A stretch of DNA of 23,871 nt from Bacteroidota bacterium (GCA_023412975.1 JAEZRB010000003.1:1-23871); one strand, 5' to 3'. Numbered from the stretch's first letter, positions 8,041 through 15,863 are shown. The notes: generated by a model not told the origin, from the sequence alone. Made by a program: numbers and translations.

Positions 8041-8628
8041 CTATTTTTTGATGTTGAGAAAATAAAATAGACCGATGCTAATGACACTGTTCTTTACCTT
8101 CAAATTGGGTTGATCGTATAATTCAGTCAACCCCATGTTGTACCGCAAGTTGATGCCCGCCCCGAATCCTGTTCGGTAGCCAATGCCTGCCAACCATTTG
8201 ATATCTGTTTTTTTGAAATCGTGTTTATTGTCAACAAAGGTATTTCCATCGCCTAGTTTGGATGACAGCAGTAACCCCAACTGCGGTCCTGTTTCCGCAA
8301 AAAAGCCTGAGGGGTGATTATATTGTACGAGTATGGGAATATTCAGGTACGCGAATTTCTGGCGATCAGGCTCTATATAAAAGAAATCATATTTTACGCC
8401 TTCCCCGGAGTATAATAATTCAGGCTGTATCCTGAACCGGTCTGAAACACCGATACTAACTAATACACCGCCATAAAAATGTAACAGGCTTTGACGATCT
8501 CCGATATCATTGGCATGTTCTCCTTTCCAGGTGGCAATATTTAGTCCGGCCTTCACGCCGTATTCTACCTGTGTTCTGCCCGTAATAAAGGCCAGGATCA
8601 GTAGTGTACCAGGTATAATCTTTTTCAT
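8041..8628 (-). CDS. PorT-like outer-membrane beta-barrel protein
   Basis: Predicted outer-membrane barrel of 195 residues. A short N-terminal signal peptide ends around TGRTQ (residues 16-20), directly followed by VEYGVKAGLNIATW, the usual opening of the OMP_b-brl_2/PorT-like family. The rest alternates hydrophobic and polar residues, with aromatic strand ends (FRIQPELLYSGEG, KFAYLNIPILVQY, GFFAETGPQLGLLLS, GFGAGINLRYNMGLTEL), and ends in a hydrophobic strand with aromatic residues (ISIGLFYFLNIKK). The family is large and mostly uncharacterised; only some members act in type IX secretion, so I do not call this one PorT. It lies upstream of the propeller kinase on the same strand, 83 bases from its start. 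Confidence 0.82.
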   Translation of the reverse strand: MKKIIPGTLLILAFITGRTQVEYGVKAGLNIATWKGEHANDIGDRQSLLHFYGGVLVSIGVSDRFRIQPELLYSGEGVKYDFFYIEPDRQKFAYLNIPILVQYNHPSGFFAETGPQLGLLLSSKLGDGNTFVDNKHDFKKTDIKWLAGIGYRTGFGAGINLRYNMGLTELYDQPNLKVKNSVISIGLFYFLNIKK

Positions 8629-8829
8629 AATGCTGGGTTTATTGGTTTGAGGGAACGCAGGCGGCCACGCGTAGGTCGTTTACATTCGCAAAAAAATTAA
8701 AGGAACCAGACTTGTTTTTCCATTGCTTGTTTCATCTGGACTAGTCTAATGGTTATCGAAGATATTTTTAGGAAAAGGATTCGCCATACTTCAGGCAACA
8801 TCGCTTTTCTTTTGGGCCGTGATTTTTTA

Positions 8830-9282
8830 TTATTGCGCCCCGGCTGGTTTGTCTATCCGGATTGATGAAGGATTGCTTTTAAGGCCGGTTGAAGAAACTA
8901 ATGTAAAATTGAAATCACCCCATGTGGCTGAAGCAAACCGGATGCAGATTGATCGGCTGATGGTGCCACTGGTTCCGTCAGTAACGGCGTATTCACTGGT
9001 AAACTTACTACCATTGGAATATTCCGAAGTGTACTCTACTTTGTCAATTACAACTCCGGGGGAAACCTTGTAAAGGATAGAATAATAAAACCTGGTACCG
9101 GTGTTTCCACTGCTCAGTGTACAGCCATTGAGGGCGATGGAGGTAATTGTGGCAGGCTGGGTTGTAATAAACGGATCTACTTTATCACTTTTTTTACTGC
9201 AACTGATTAAGACAGCACAAAAGAGTGAACAAAGCAAGAAACTGATAGAACTCACGCTATTTCTTTGGCTGCAGGTTTTCAT
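8830..9282 (-). CDS. Hypothetical lipoprotein
   Basis: I do not recognise this 150-residue protein. It begins with a signal peptide and a lipobox, VLISC, with the lipidated cysteine at residue 28 followed by SKKSDKVDP, typical of exported Bacteroidota lipoproteins. The mature part (about 120 residues) is rich in Ser, Thr and beta-branched residues and has alternating hydrophobic segments (TITSIALNGCTLSSGN, RFYYSILYKVSPGV), suggesting a small beta-sandwich. A KVEYTSEYSNGSKFTSEY stretch contains a short internal near-repeat. It is separated from the downstream barrel gene by 201 bases and diverges from batD. Function unknown. Confidence 0.7.
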   Translation of the reverse strand: MKTCSQRNSVSSISFLLCSLFCAVLISCSKKSDKVDPFITTQPATITSIALNGCTLSSGNTGTRFYYSILYKVSPGVVIDKVEYTSEYSNGSKFTSEYAVTDGTSGTISRSICIRFASATWGDFNFTLVSSTGLKSNPSSIRIDKPAGAQ

Positions 9283-9520
9283 TTTTTTAGGTTTAAGGTT
9301 AATAGAATTGTTTTGGCTTTGTGCCCTGATTAACTGAAGTAGAATATCTTCATAAAAATATCAGCCATTGTACCCTTTTTGGAAAGCGTTTAGGAAACGG
9401 TCGGTTCTAATGAGAAGCCGGTTGGGAAGCTGGTGAGCATCTAATTTTTCGAGGTTGTAAACGGCTGTAACGGGATGCTACCGGCTATATATTTTAAGGC
9501 TGCCTTTGCGAGCGCCGGTC

Positions 9521-9528
9521 TATTTTTG
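9521..9528 (+). promoter_or_regulatory. Putative -7 element before batD
   Basis: TATTTTTG matches TAnnTTTG and ends 5 bases before the GTG start at 9534, which would give an almost leaderless transcript. No clear -33 element is seen at standard spacing. Confidence 0.3.
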
Positions 9529-9533
9529 TAATA

Positions 9534-11330
9534 GTGAAAAAATTTGCCTTAATAGCGTGGTTGGCCGCAATTGCGGTTGCGGCAGATGCACAACTGGATT
9601 TTCAAACCATTGTGACAAGTGGGCCCGTCGTGGTAGGAGAATCCTTCCAGGTGCAATATGTGCTGGACGATACCGATGCCGACAACGAGTTTTTTGCCCC
9701 CGACTTCAACGGCTTCCGGGTGGTAAGCGGTCCTAATATTTATACCGGTTCGGCTTTTGGCGCTTCAGGGCCCAGGAAGTTGAAAAATATTGTCTATACC
9801 CTGGCTGCTACCGCCACCGGGAAATTTATTATCCCGGGTGCCTCGATAAGGATCGAAAACAGGCTTTACAAAAGTAACCAGGCCTGGATACAGGTGATCA
9901 GCCCGGCACAGGCCGCTGCTAAGATGAGAAAACAACAGGCGGTTAAGATAAATGAGGATGTTTTCCTGGGCCCTGGTGAAAATCCCTACGACAAAATCCG
10001 GCGCAACCTATTTATAAAGGTGTTGGTGGATAAAACCAGCTGCTTTGTAGGAGAACCCGTCACTGCCATTTTCAAATTATACTCCAGGCTTGATTCAAGA
10101 TCTGATATTGTTAAGAATCCAGGATTCTATGGATTCACGGTGCAGGATATGATCAACCTTGACAATCGGAAGAGTACTACCGAACAGGTAGACGGGAAAG
10201 ATTTTGATGTGCATATTGTCAGAAAAGTACAACTATACCCGCTGCAGGCCGGTCGTTTTGAGATTGATGCCATGGAAGTGAAGAATAAAGTAAGATTCTC
10301 AAAAAGCGCGGTCAGCAGGCAGGTGGAGCAGGAAATCATTGAAGGCGTCATACCCGAAAGGGATGAATACCGGGATCCTAATACTGCTGTTTTTGAAAAT
10401 AGCATGTCGACCAGGCCAGTCTACATCACTGTGAAACCGGTACCTGAAAAAAATAAACCTGAAGACTATGATGGGGCAACCGGAAATTTCAAGATCACAG
10501 CGAGCCTGAATAAAAATCAGCTGGCCAGGAATGAAGAAGGTGAGATCGTAATCAGCATTACGGGTAAGGGTAACTTTACACAGCTATCTCCACCAGTGAT
10601 TCAATGGCCGCGGGGTATTGAAGGGTTTGAACCTTTTGTTGAGGACGCCATCGATCATATGCAGATCCCAATGAGCGGGAAACGGGAATTTCACTATCGG
10701 TTTGTTTCCTCGCGTGCCGGAAATTATATACTGCCTGCCGTGAGTCTTTCTTTTTTTAATCCCGATACAAACGTGTATCGGAATGTACATACCAGTCCTA
10801 TTGAACTTGCCGTAACCAGCCTTGAAAATCCACGCGTACTCACCGGTGAAACGAACAACGCCAATCCTGCTCAAGGTATAAGATTTTGGCCCTGGCTTGC
10901 CCTCGGTATCGCGCTCATCGCCGGCATGACTTTCATTTTCTATTTTAAGAAAAATAAAAACCGCCAACTGGCCTCTGAAGTTTTCGAGCCAACGCCAAAC
11001 ACTTTACCAACAGTCGGGGAAATTTTGCAACCCGCCGTCGCTTTTTCGCAGGCCGATGAGAGAACATTTTATGCTATTCTTCGCGACTGTATCTGGAAGT
11101 TTTTTGGTCAGCGCCTGAATATAAGCGGCAGCCAGATAAATAAATACAGCCTTGCAACGACGCTGCAGCAGATGGGAGTTGACGAAAACAGCCGGTCCTC
11201 TATAATTTCGATATTATCGGTCTGTGAGACTGGTATTTTCACCGAAGTGGAAGGTATGGGAGATAAAGAGGAAATATTGCGACAGGCAAAGGCAGCGCTC
11301 GAAAAAATGGATGCGCAACTGAACGCCTGA
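9534..11330 (+). CDS. batD: BatD-family protein
   Basis: Membrane protein of 598 residues of the BatD family (named from the Bacteroides aerotolerance operon). Residues 1-20 are a signal peptide (AAIAVAADAQ), followed by the characteristic start of the mature protein, LDFQTIVTSGPVVVGESFQVQY, given here in part as an Ig-like repeat (about 21-125). A second repeat begins near 155 (LFIKVLVDKTSCFVGEPVT) and a third near 318. A single transmembrane helix is at 451-471, leaving a cytoplasmic tail of about 125 residues with a helical domain. The start is GTG. The usual partners (MoxR ATPase, DUF58 protein, BatA, BatB, BatC) are not in the window, so this copy is an orphan. It converges with the OmpR-type regulator with only 10 bases between stops. 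Molecular role is not established. Confidence 0.88.
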   Translation: MKKFALIAWLAAIAVAADAQLDFQTIVTSGPVVVGESFQVQYVLDDTDADNEFFAPDFNGFRVVSGPNIYTGSAFGASGPRKLKNIVYTLAATATGKFIIPGASIRIENRLYKSNQAWIQVISPAQAAAKMRKQQAVKINEDVFLGPGENPYDKIRRNLFIKVLVDKTSCFVGEPVTAIFKLYSRLDSRSDIVKNPGFYGFTVQDMINLDNRKSTTEQVDGKDFDVHIVRKVQLYPLQAGRFEIDAMEVKNKVRFSKSAVSRQVEQEIIEGVIPERDEYRDPNTAVFENSMSTRPVYITVKPVPEKNKPEDYDGATGNFKITASLNKNQLARNEEGEIVISITGKGNFTQLSPPVIQWPRGIEGFEPFVEDAIDHMQIPMSGKREFHYRFVSSRAGNYILPAVSLSFFNPDTNVYRNVHTSPIELAVTSLENPRVLTGETNNANPAQGIRFWPWLALGIALIAGMTFIFYFKKNKNRQLASEVFEPTPNTLPTVGEILQPAVAFSQADERTFYAILRDCIWKFFGQRLNISGSQINKYSLATTLQQMGVDENSRSSIISILSVCETGIFTEVEGMGDKEEILRQAKAALEKMDAQLNA

Positions 11331-11340
11331 TTCAAAGAAG

Positions 11341-12048
11341 CTATTCCGAATATTTGTAACCCACTCCTCTCACCGAGTGAAAATATTTTGGGTTGCGGCT
11401 GTCCTCTTCAAAATACTTTCGAAAATTGAGTATAAAATTATCGATGGTGCGGGTAGTTGGGTAGACATTGTATCCCCAAACTGATTGCAGGATCTTTTCA
11501 CGGGGTACCACTTCATTTTTATTTTCGATCAACAGTTTCAGTAACATGGTTTCCTTTTTACTGAGCTGTATTCTCTGGCGCGATTTAGTAGAGGCTTCCT
11601 GGGCTTTGAAGTCAATGACATTATCGCCAAAACTATAGCTATTCCCCACCGTGGACTTATCCAGGAGTTTTTTATTCTTATCAATCAGCTTGTTCACCCG
11701 GAGCAGGAGTTCTTCAAGGTTGAAAGGTTTGGTGAGATAATCGTCAGCGCCTTTTTTTAGTCCGAGTACCCGGTCTGCGCTGGTGTTTTTGGCGCTTAGG
11801 ATAAGGATAGGCACTTCATTGTTGCTGATACGGATAGTTTCCGCCACGCTAATACCATCCATTTCGGGAAGCATTACGTCGAGAATGATCAGGTCGAAGT
11901 ATTCGTTATCCACGGCGTTGAGGGCGCTTACACCATCAAACGCGGAGGTAACGCCATAACCTTCAAGTTCCAGGTTTAACTTCAGGGCCTCGTGTAAATT
12001 CTCCTCATCCTCTACCAGTAATATGGAAGGCTTTTTGTCCTGATTCAT
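11341..12048 (-). CDS. OmpR/PhoB-type response regulator
   Basis: DNA-binding response regulator of 235 residues. The receiver domain has the acidic pocket Glu13-Asp14 (LVEDEE), phosphoacceptor Asp57 in LIILDVMLPEMDG, Ser85 and Lys107 in DYLTKPF. The C-terminal winged-helix domain (about 140-235) contains LSKKETMLLKLLIENK, a WGYNVYPTTRTIDNFI recognition region and ends GVGYKYSE. It starts 34 bases after the end of the histidine-kinase gene and is evidently its cognate partner. All key residues are present, so the regulator seems intact although its kinase carries a nonsense codon. It may then be phosphorylated by another kinase or by acetyl phosphate, or act unphosphorylated; that is inference. 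Confidence 0.93.
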   Translation of the reverse strand: MNQDKKPSILLVEDEENLHEALKLNLELEGYGVTSAFDGVSALNAVDNEYFDLIILDVMLPEMDGISVAETIRISNNEVPILILSAKNTSADRVLGLKKGADDYLTKPFNLEELLLRVNKLIDKNKKLLDKSTVGNSYSFGDNVIDFKAQEASTKSRQRIQLSKKETMLLKLLIENKNEVVPREKILQSVWGYNVYPTTRTIDNFILNFRKYFEEDSRNPKYFHSVRGVGYKYSE

Positions 12049-12082
12049 GATCTTAATAGTTTAGTAAGTCGAACAAAAAAAC

Positions 12083-12331
12083 TCAGATAAAAAACCTGAC
12101 CACAAAAGTACTGCCATGGGGAGTATTGTTTGTCACCGAAATGTCCGCATTGTGGTCTTGGGCTATCCTGCTGCAAAGATACAAACCCAGGCCGGTGCCT
12201 TTTGTTTTGCGCGTTGCTTCGCTTCCGATCCGGTAAAAGCGGGTGAATATTTTATTCTTTTCCTCATCAGGGATGCCAGGCCCTTCGTCGGAGATCTCCA
12301 ACTGTATCAGGGATTCTGATTTCTTCAACAC
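12083..12331 (-). pseudogene. C-terminal HATPase fragment of the kinase
   Basis: This 82-residue remainder (from a GTG codon at 12331) is in the same frame as the upstream fragment and holds the G1, F and G2 boxes. I see no convincing ribosome-binding signal, so separate translation is doubtful. It would be called as a separate small gene by automatic annotation. Confidence 0.5.
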
Positions 12332-12358
12332 GGCGGTGATGGGCGACTCTTTGGGAGA

Positions 12359-13075
12359 TTATTTAACGGCGTTTTCAAGCAGGTTATTTATGAGTATCTG
12401 CATTAACAGGGGGTCGCCTTTTATGTCAACATCCGGCTCGGACAGTTCCAGGAATGTCCTGTCGGTGAAACGATTTCTGAAATCCTGCACACAATCTCTT
12501 AACAGGTCAGAGAGATCCAGGTCTTCTTTGGTGAATTGATAGCCGCCGCCTTCAAGCTGTGAAGCGATCAGGATATTATTGGTAAGAAAAGTGAGCCTGG
12601 TCGTTTCTTCAAGCGTATTATGTATTAATCTTTTTTGTTTTTCCGGGTCAAGATCATACTTCTGCATGGTCTCCAGGTTGAGCCGCGCTACAGCGATCGG
12701 TGTTTTGAGCTCATGGGTAATAGCCATCATGAAGTTTTGCTGCTGTTGCTGTTGTCTGAACTGGCTCCTGACGGTCCGGTAGACAAATATGGCAGCCAGG
12801 ATGATCAATGCAAAAAAGAAAACGCCTTCGCCGATATGTTTAAACGCTTCGCGTTTCCTGAAACTCGCCACATTATCATATCCGGTACGGTATTGTTCAG
12901 GGGAAACCGTGCTGTCAATGGTGGCATCGAGTTCACGTAGTTTGTAATCGGCCAGCTCCGAGCTTTGGCGTTGCAGGGAGATCAGCCACCAGGCAAGTGC
13001 TGCTATGATATAAAAAAGCATGAGCCAGTAGATAACTGTTGCCCTTTTAATTTTTTTGCGATTGGTGCCTGGCAT
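12359..13075 (-). CDS. N-terminal fragment of the kinase as it would be translated
   Basis: The first 238 codons before the TAA encode both membrane helices, the periplasmic loop and the complete dimerisation/histidine domain, ending inside the N-box at NLLENAVK. If translated it could dimerise and sit in the membrane but could not bind ATP normally. It starts 6 bases after the gldH stop, consistent with co-transcription. Confidence 0.6.
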   Translation of the reverse strand: MPGTNRKKIKRATVIYWLMLFYIIAALAWWLISLQRQSSELADYKLRELDATIDSTVSPEQYRTGYDNVASFRKREAFKHIGEGVFFFALIILAAIFVYRTVRSQFRQQQQQQNFMMAITHELKTPIAVARLNLETMQKYDLDPEKQKRLIHNTLEETTRLTFLTNNILIASQLEGGGYQFTKEDLDLSDLLRDCVQDFRNRFTDRTFLELSEPDVDIKGDPLLMQILINNLLENAVK

Positions 13076-13081
13076 GTGGTT

Positions 13082-13549
13082 TTATTGCTTTTCGATACGT
13101 AGCCCTGCGTTCAGGACATTCTTCAACGGGTCTTCGCGCATGATCTGTTCTATCGTAAAACTGTAGTTACCGGCTTTCAGGCTTTGAGGAGGTGCAAGGG
13201 CTATGCGGTGTTCATATATATCATCCATCCCGGTTGCCAGCCAGCCTTTGTCGTTGGTGGCCAGTAAAAGGTCTTTTTGGATCTTCACAACGGAGTCCTG
13301 GCCTGGCCCTTTTACATAAACGTTGATGTAGATATTATTGAAATTATACTTTTCATTATGCCGCAGGATAAAGTACAGCTGGTACTGCGAAGTAGTATCG
13401 GAGATGGTGAAATCAAATACTGGTTTATAACTTCTTTCCCATTCATGGCGCGGGATGGCCACGCTTTTTTCGTACAGGTCGACCGTGGTACACGAAAACA
13501 GGAGGCAGGATGCCAGGATGGCAAGGCAGGCTTGAGAGGTTTTTTTCAA
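13082..13549 (-). CDS. gldH: Gliding motility lipoprotein GldH
   Basis: Lipoprotein needed for gliding motility in Flavobacterium johnsoniae and conserved more widely in Bacteroidota. With the preferred start it has 155 residues. The N-terminus is MKKTSQACLAILASCLLFSC with lipidated Cys20, followed by TTVDLYEKSVAIPRHEW, a segment typical of GldH. Other family-like parts are DTTSQYQLYFILRHNEKYNFNNI and LLATNDKGWLATGMDDIYEHRI. No ATG is available. Two TTG codons are possible, at 13576 and 13549; the second puts MKK directly at the start of the signal peptide and is preferred. It lies between yicC and the kinase gene on one strand with short gaps. No other gld or T9SS genes are in the window. 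Confidence 0.86.
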   Translation of the reverse strand: MKKTSQACLAILASCLLFSCTTVDLYEKSVAIPRHEWERSYKPVFDFTISDTTSQYQLYFILRHNEKYNFNNIYINVYVKGPGQDSVVKIQKDLLLATNDKGWLATGMDDIYEHRIALAPPQSLKAGNYSFTIEQIMREDPLKNVLNAGLRIEKQ

Positions 13550-13632
13550 AAGGCTATTTTTTACAAAAATAATCAAGAACCCGGCATGAAACTAAATCCA
13601 GGGATAAACCGGTATGTCTATAATGGAAATTA

Positions 13633-14508
13633 CTACAGTACGTTCAACACCTGTTCCTTTGCTTTTTCCAATTCATCTTTCATAAGGACCACGCTCTTCT
13701 GGATAGCTGCATCGTAGGCTTTCGAGCCGGTGGTATTGATTTCGCGGCCGATCTCCTGCAGAATAAAAGAAAGTTTCTTGCCTTTTGCTTCCTCCGGTTC
13801 TTTCAAAATGGAAAGGAAATATTCGCAGTGGTTTTCTAGCCGCACCTGTTCTTCGGTGATGTCGATCTTCTCAATATAGTAGATCAGCTCCTGCTCCAGC
13901 CGGTTATCATCATAGTTCTCTTTACCCACATTATCTTCCAGGAGCTTGGAAATCCCTTCGCGGATCTTTTTCTGCCGCAACGGTTCGAGCCTGATCACTT
14001 CCTGCTGGTGTTTTACGATATTATTAATACGCGACACCAGCTCACCCTCCAGTGACTTGCCTTCGTCAACGCGGTGGAGGTTGATGTCGTCGATAGCTGA
14101 TAAAAGCACCTTTTGAAACTGTGCCCATTCCTCGTCTGTTAAGGTATCGCTACCCGGCGTGATCACTTCTGGCAATTTGACCAGCGTGCTAAGAATATGG
14201 GATGGATCGAGATTTAATTCGGCGGAGAGTTCTGCAAGTGATTTGTAATAAGCTTTTGCCAGGTCTGTGTTGATGGTTACCGGTTTGGCATTGCCTGTTT
14301 CTTTCAGACTGATCATACAGTCTACACTGCCACGGGCCAGCTTTTCCGAGAGTATACGGCGGATATCAAATTCATAGGGTTTCAGGATGGACGGCAACCG
14401 GAGCTGGAGTTCAAACTGTTTACCATTGAGTGATTTGATGTCTACAAGAAAAGTCTTATCGCCAACATTATTTTCCGCTCTTCCAAAGCCGGTCATCGAT
14501 TTTAACAT
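13633..14508 (-). CDS. YicC/YloC-family endoribonuclease
   Basis: Cytoplasmic protein of 291 residues in the YicC/YloC family; E. coli YicC is an endoribonuclease reported to act on small RNA. The start MLKSMTGFGRAE carries the nearly invariant SMTGFG motif of the N-terminal domain. The C-terminal DUF1732 part includes YYIEKIDITEEQVRLENHCEYF and ends with QEIGREINTTGSKAYDA and KDELEKAKEQVLNVL, all family hallmarks. The frame could extend 11 codons upstream (to 14541), but that would run into a hairpin with a T-tract and does not fit the family. It is probably the first gene of a transcript that continues through gldH and the two-component pair, with an 83-base gap to the preferred gldH start. 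Confidence 0.9.
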   Translation of the reverse strand: MLKSMTGFGRAENNVGDKTFLVDIKSLNGKQFELQLRLPSILKPYEFDIRRILSEKLARGSVDCMISLKETGNAKPVTINTDLAKAYYKSLAELSAELNLDPSHILSTLVKLPEVITPGSDTLTDEEWAQFQKVLLSAIDDINLHRVDEGKSLEGELVSRINNIVKHQQEVIRLEPLRQKKIREGISKLLEDNVGKENYDDNRLEQELIYYIEKIDITEEQVRLENHCEYFLSILKEPEEAKGKKLSFILQEIGREINTTGSKAYDAAIQKSVVLMKDELEKAKEQVLNVL

Positions 14509-14540
14509 GGGTAGATTTTTGTTGGCTATAAAGATATTCA

Positions 14541-14572
14541 AAATAAAAATCCCTCCGAAAAATCGAAGGGAT
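14541..14572 (-). terminator. Terminator-like hairpin in the yicC leader
   Basis: Read on the minus strand, ATCCCT (14572-14567) and AGGGAT (14554-14549) pair, extended by an inner CGA/TCG stem after one mismatch, closing on a loop of four to five T. It is followed by a T-rich stretch (TTTTATTTT, 14548-14540). It looks like an intrinsic terminator but sits about 32 bases upstream of the yicC start, so it could be a leader attenuator or the end of a short upstream transcript. Confidence 0.4.
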
Positions 14573-14890
14573 CGTTATAATGGATGGGTTAGTAAGTACA
14601 GGGAAAAAAATTCCCAACACAATATTAAATATAATTTTCACGATCTGGAAAAATTTTATTAAGAATTTTATTCACATTTTATTTTGGCTTGTGGAAAAGG
14701 GAAACGTGAATTGAGGGGAATTAATACCCCTTTTGTCTTTTCTCACCATGAAGATCTAAAAAAAATTGCGAGTACAAATTTCGTTTGCCTGCTGCAACCA
14801 GCACGCAGCAACAGTTTCATCAGTCATTGTTTTTTCTTTTGTAACATCGTTGATCGAAATACGGCAATAGCAATTCAGGATATTAGCCGC

Positions 14891-14899
14891 TACCTTTGC
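14891..14899 (+). promoter_or_regulatory. Putative -7 element before lpxD
   Basis: TACCTTTGC fits TAnnTTTGC exactly and ends 13 bases before the ATG at 14913, giving a predicted leader of under 10 bases. A -33 TTG at canonical distance is not obvious. Confidence 0.45.
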
Positions 14900-14912
14900 G
14901 GAAAGTTTTTTT

Positions 14913-15863
14913 ATGCGCTTCGACAAACCTGTTCCTCTCACCGAGATCGCAGCATTGATCAATGCCGAACTATTGGGCAATACAACCGCATCGGCTACGG
15001 GGATAAATGAAATACACAAAGTAGAGAGAGGTGATCTGGCCTTTGTAGATCATCCCAAGTACTATGATACCTGTATTCATTCCGCAGCAAGTTTTATCAT
15101 CATCAATAAGAAGACGGTATTTCCCGAAGGCAAAGCATTGCTGGTGACCGACGATCCTTTTGAAGCATACCAGACAATTGTCCGCAAGTTCAGACCATTT
15201 GCGCCCTCTATGCAAGCGCTTAGCGAAAGCGCGGTCGCGGGTGAGGGGACGGTGATCATGCCCAACAGTTATATCGGAAACCATGTGAGCATTGGCAGGA
15301 ATTGCATTATACATCCCGGCGTTACTATCCTTGATCATTGTGTGATCGGCGATGATGTCATCATTCAGGCCGGAACGACCATTGGGAGCGACGCTTTTTA
15401 TTATAATAAAAAAACCAACCGCGATATTCACTATAAGAAAATGCTTAGCTGCGGCCGGGTGGTCATTGGTAATGCAGTAGAGATCGGCGCCGGCTGTACA
15501 ATCGATAGGGGAGTGACGGGTGATACAGTGATCGGCGCGGGTACCAAGATCGATAACCTGGTACATATCGGTCATGATACAGTCGTAGGCCGTAATTGTC
15601 TTTTTGCTGCGCAGGTAGGTATTGCCGGTGCGACTACCATTGAGGACAACGTGATTTTATGGGGACAGGTTGGAGTAAGCAAAACATTAACGATCGGTGA
15701 AGGAGCGATTCTCAACGCGCAAAGTGGTGTGAAAGATTCTTTACCCGGAGGTAAAGCCTACTTCGGTTCACCTGCGCAGGATGCCAGGGAAAAAATGAGA
15801 GAGTTGGTTTGGATCAAGCGAATCCCGCAGCTATGGGAAAAGGTAATGGGCGGTAAAGATTGA
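14913..15863 (+). CDS. lpxD: LpxD-type UDP-3-O-acylglucosamine N-acyltransferase
   Basis: Left-handed beta-helix acyltransferase of 316 residues, expected to transfer a hydroxyacyl chain from ACP to UDP-3-O-acyl-glucosamine in lipid A synthesis. Residues 1-95 form the LpxD N-terminal uridine-binding-like domain (NEIHKVERGDLAFVDHPKYYD). From about 110 to 275 there are hexapeptide repeats (IGNHVSIGRN, VIGDDVIIQAG, VEIGAGCTIDRG). The stretch NLVHIGHDTVVG places His221 at the position of the catalytic histidine of E. coli LpxD. It is somewhat shorter than typical LpxD (about 340), and the N-terminal domain resembles the shorter second LpxD-like protein I recall from Bacteroidota, so it could be a paralogue with a different sugar-nucleotide substrate. 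It lies alone, without lpxA, lpxB or lpxC. Confidence 0.82.
   Translation: MRFDKPVPLTEIAALINAELLGNTTASATGINEIHKVERGDLAFVDHPKYYDTCIHSAASFIIINKKTVFPEGKALLVTDDPFEAYQTIVRKFRPFAPSMQALSESAVAGEGTVIMPNSYIGNHVSIGRNCIIHPGVTILDHCVIGDDVIIQAGTTIGSDAFYYNKKTNRDIHYKKMLSCGRVVIGNAVEIGAGCTIDRGVTGDTVIGAGTKIDNLVHIGHDTVVGRNCLFAAQVGIAGATTIEDNVILWGQVGVSKTLTIGEGAILNAQSGVKDSLPGGKAYFGSPAQDAREKMRELVWIKRIPQLWEKVMGGKD

Larger units (their letters stand above)
12083..13075 (-). pseudogene. Sensor histidine kinase interrupted by in-frame TAA
   Basis: The full reading frame covers 330 residue positions and is collinear with a membrane histidine kinase. It has a transmembrane helix at about 14-32, a short periplasmic loop, a second helix at 82-99, a glutamine run (109-113) and a HisKA domain with His121 in ITHELKTP. 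The N-box is INNLLENAVK (Asn235). Codon 239 is TAA where related kinases have Tyr (NAVKYSP). Translation then continues in the same frame as SPKESPITAV and includes the G1 box DEGPGIP (263-269), the F-box region FTRFYR and the G2 box GTGLGL (293-298). No other disruption exists. The truncated product would lack most of the ATP-binding domain. This could be a recent nonsense mutation, a sequencing error or, less likely, readthrough. Confidence 0.85.
14509..14912. other. 404-base divergent spacer between yicC and lpxD
   Basis: AT-rich spacer holding promoters for both flanking genes. I see a terminator-like hairpin on the yicC side (14541-14572), a weak AGGGG/CCCCT stem at 14714-14731 followed by TTTTGTCTTTT, a TGCTGC/GCAGCA stem near 14791-14811, and a -7-like box before lpxD. 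Reading frames here (such as plus 14684-15010 and minus 14756-15019) show no family features and overlap lpxD out of frame, so I do not call a gene. Confidence 0.5.

Noticed and set aside
12359..12361. Recoding of TAA as an amino acid in the kinase
   Set aside because: All other genes end at normal TAA, TAG or TGA codons, and there is no selenocysteine (TGA) or pyrrolysine (TAG) context. A point mutation or read error is simpler.
13277..13717. 146-residue plus-strand reading frame
   Set aside because: Antisense to gldH and the end of yicC, which are both well supported; no recognisable domain or start signal.
14684..15010. Possible small gene in the yicC/lpxD spacer
   Set aside because: Overlaps the lpxD start out of frame and its composition is Cys/Phe/Ser rich without any motif.
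14970..15575. 201-residue minus-strand reading frame
   Set aside because: Lies entirely antisense to the lpxD-type gene, has no family features, and its length follows from codon bias of the real gene.
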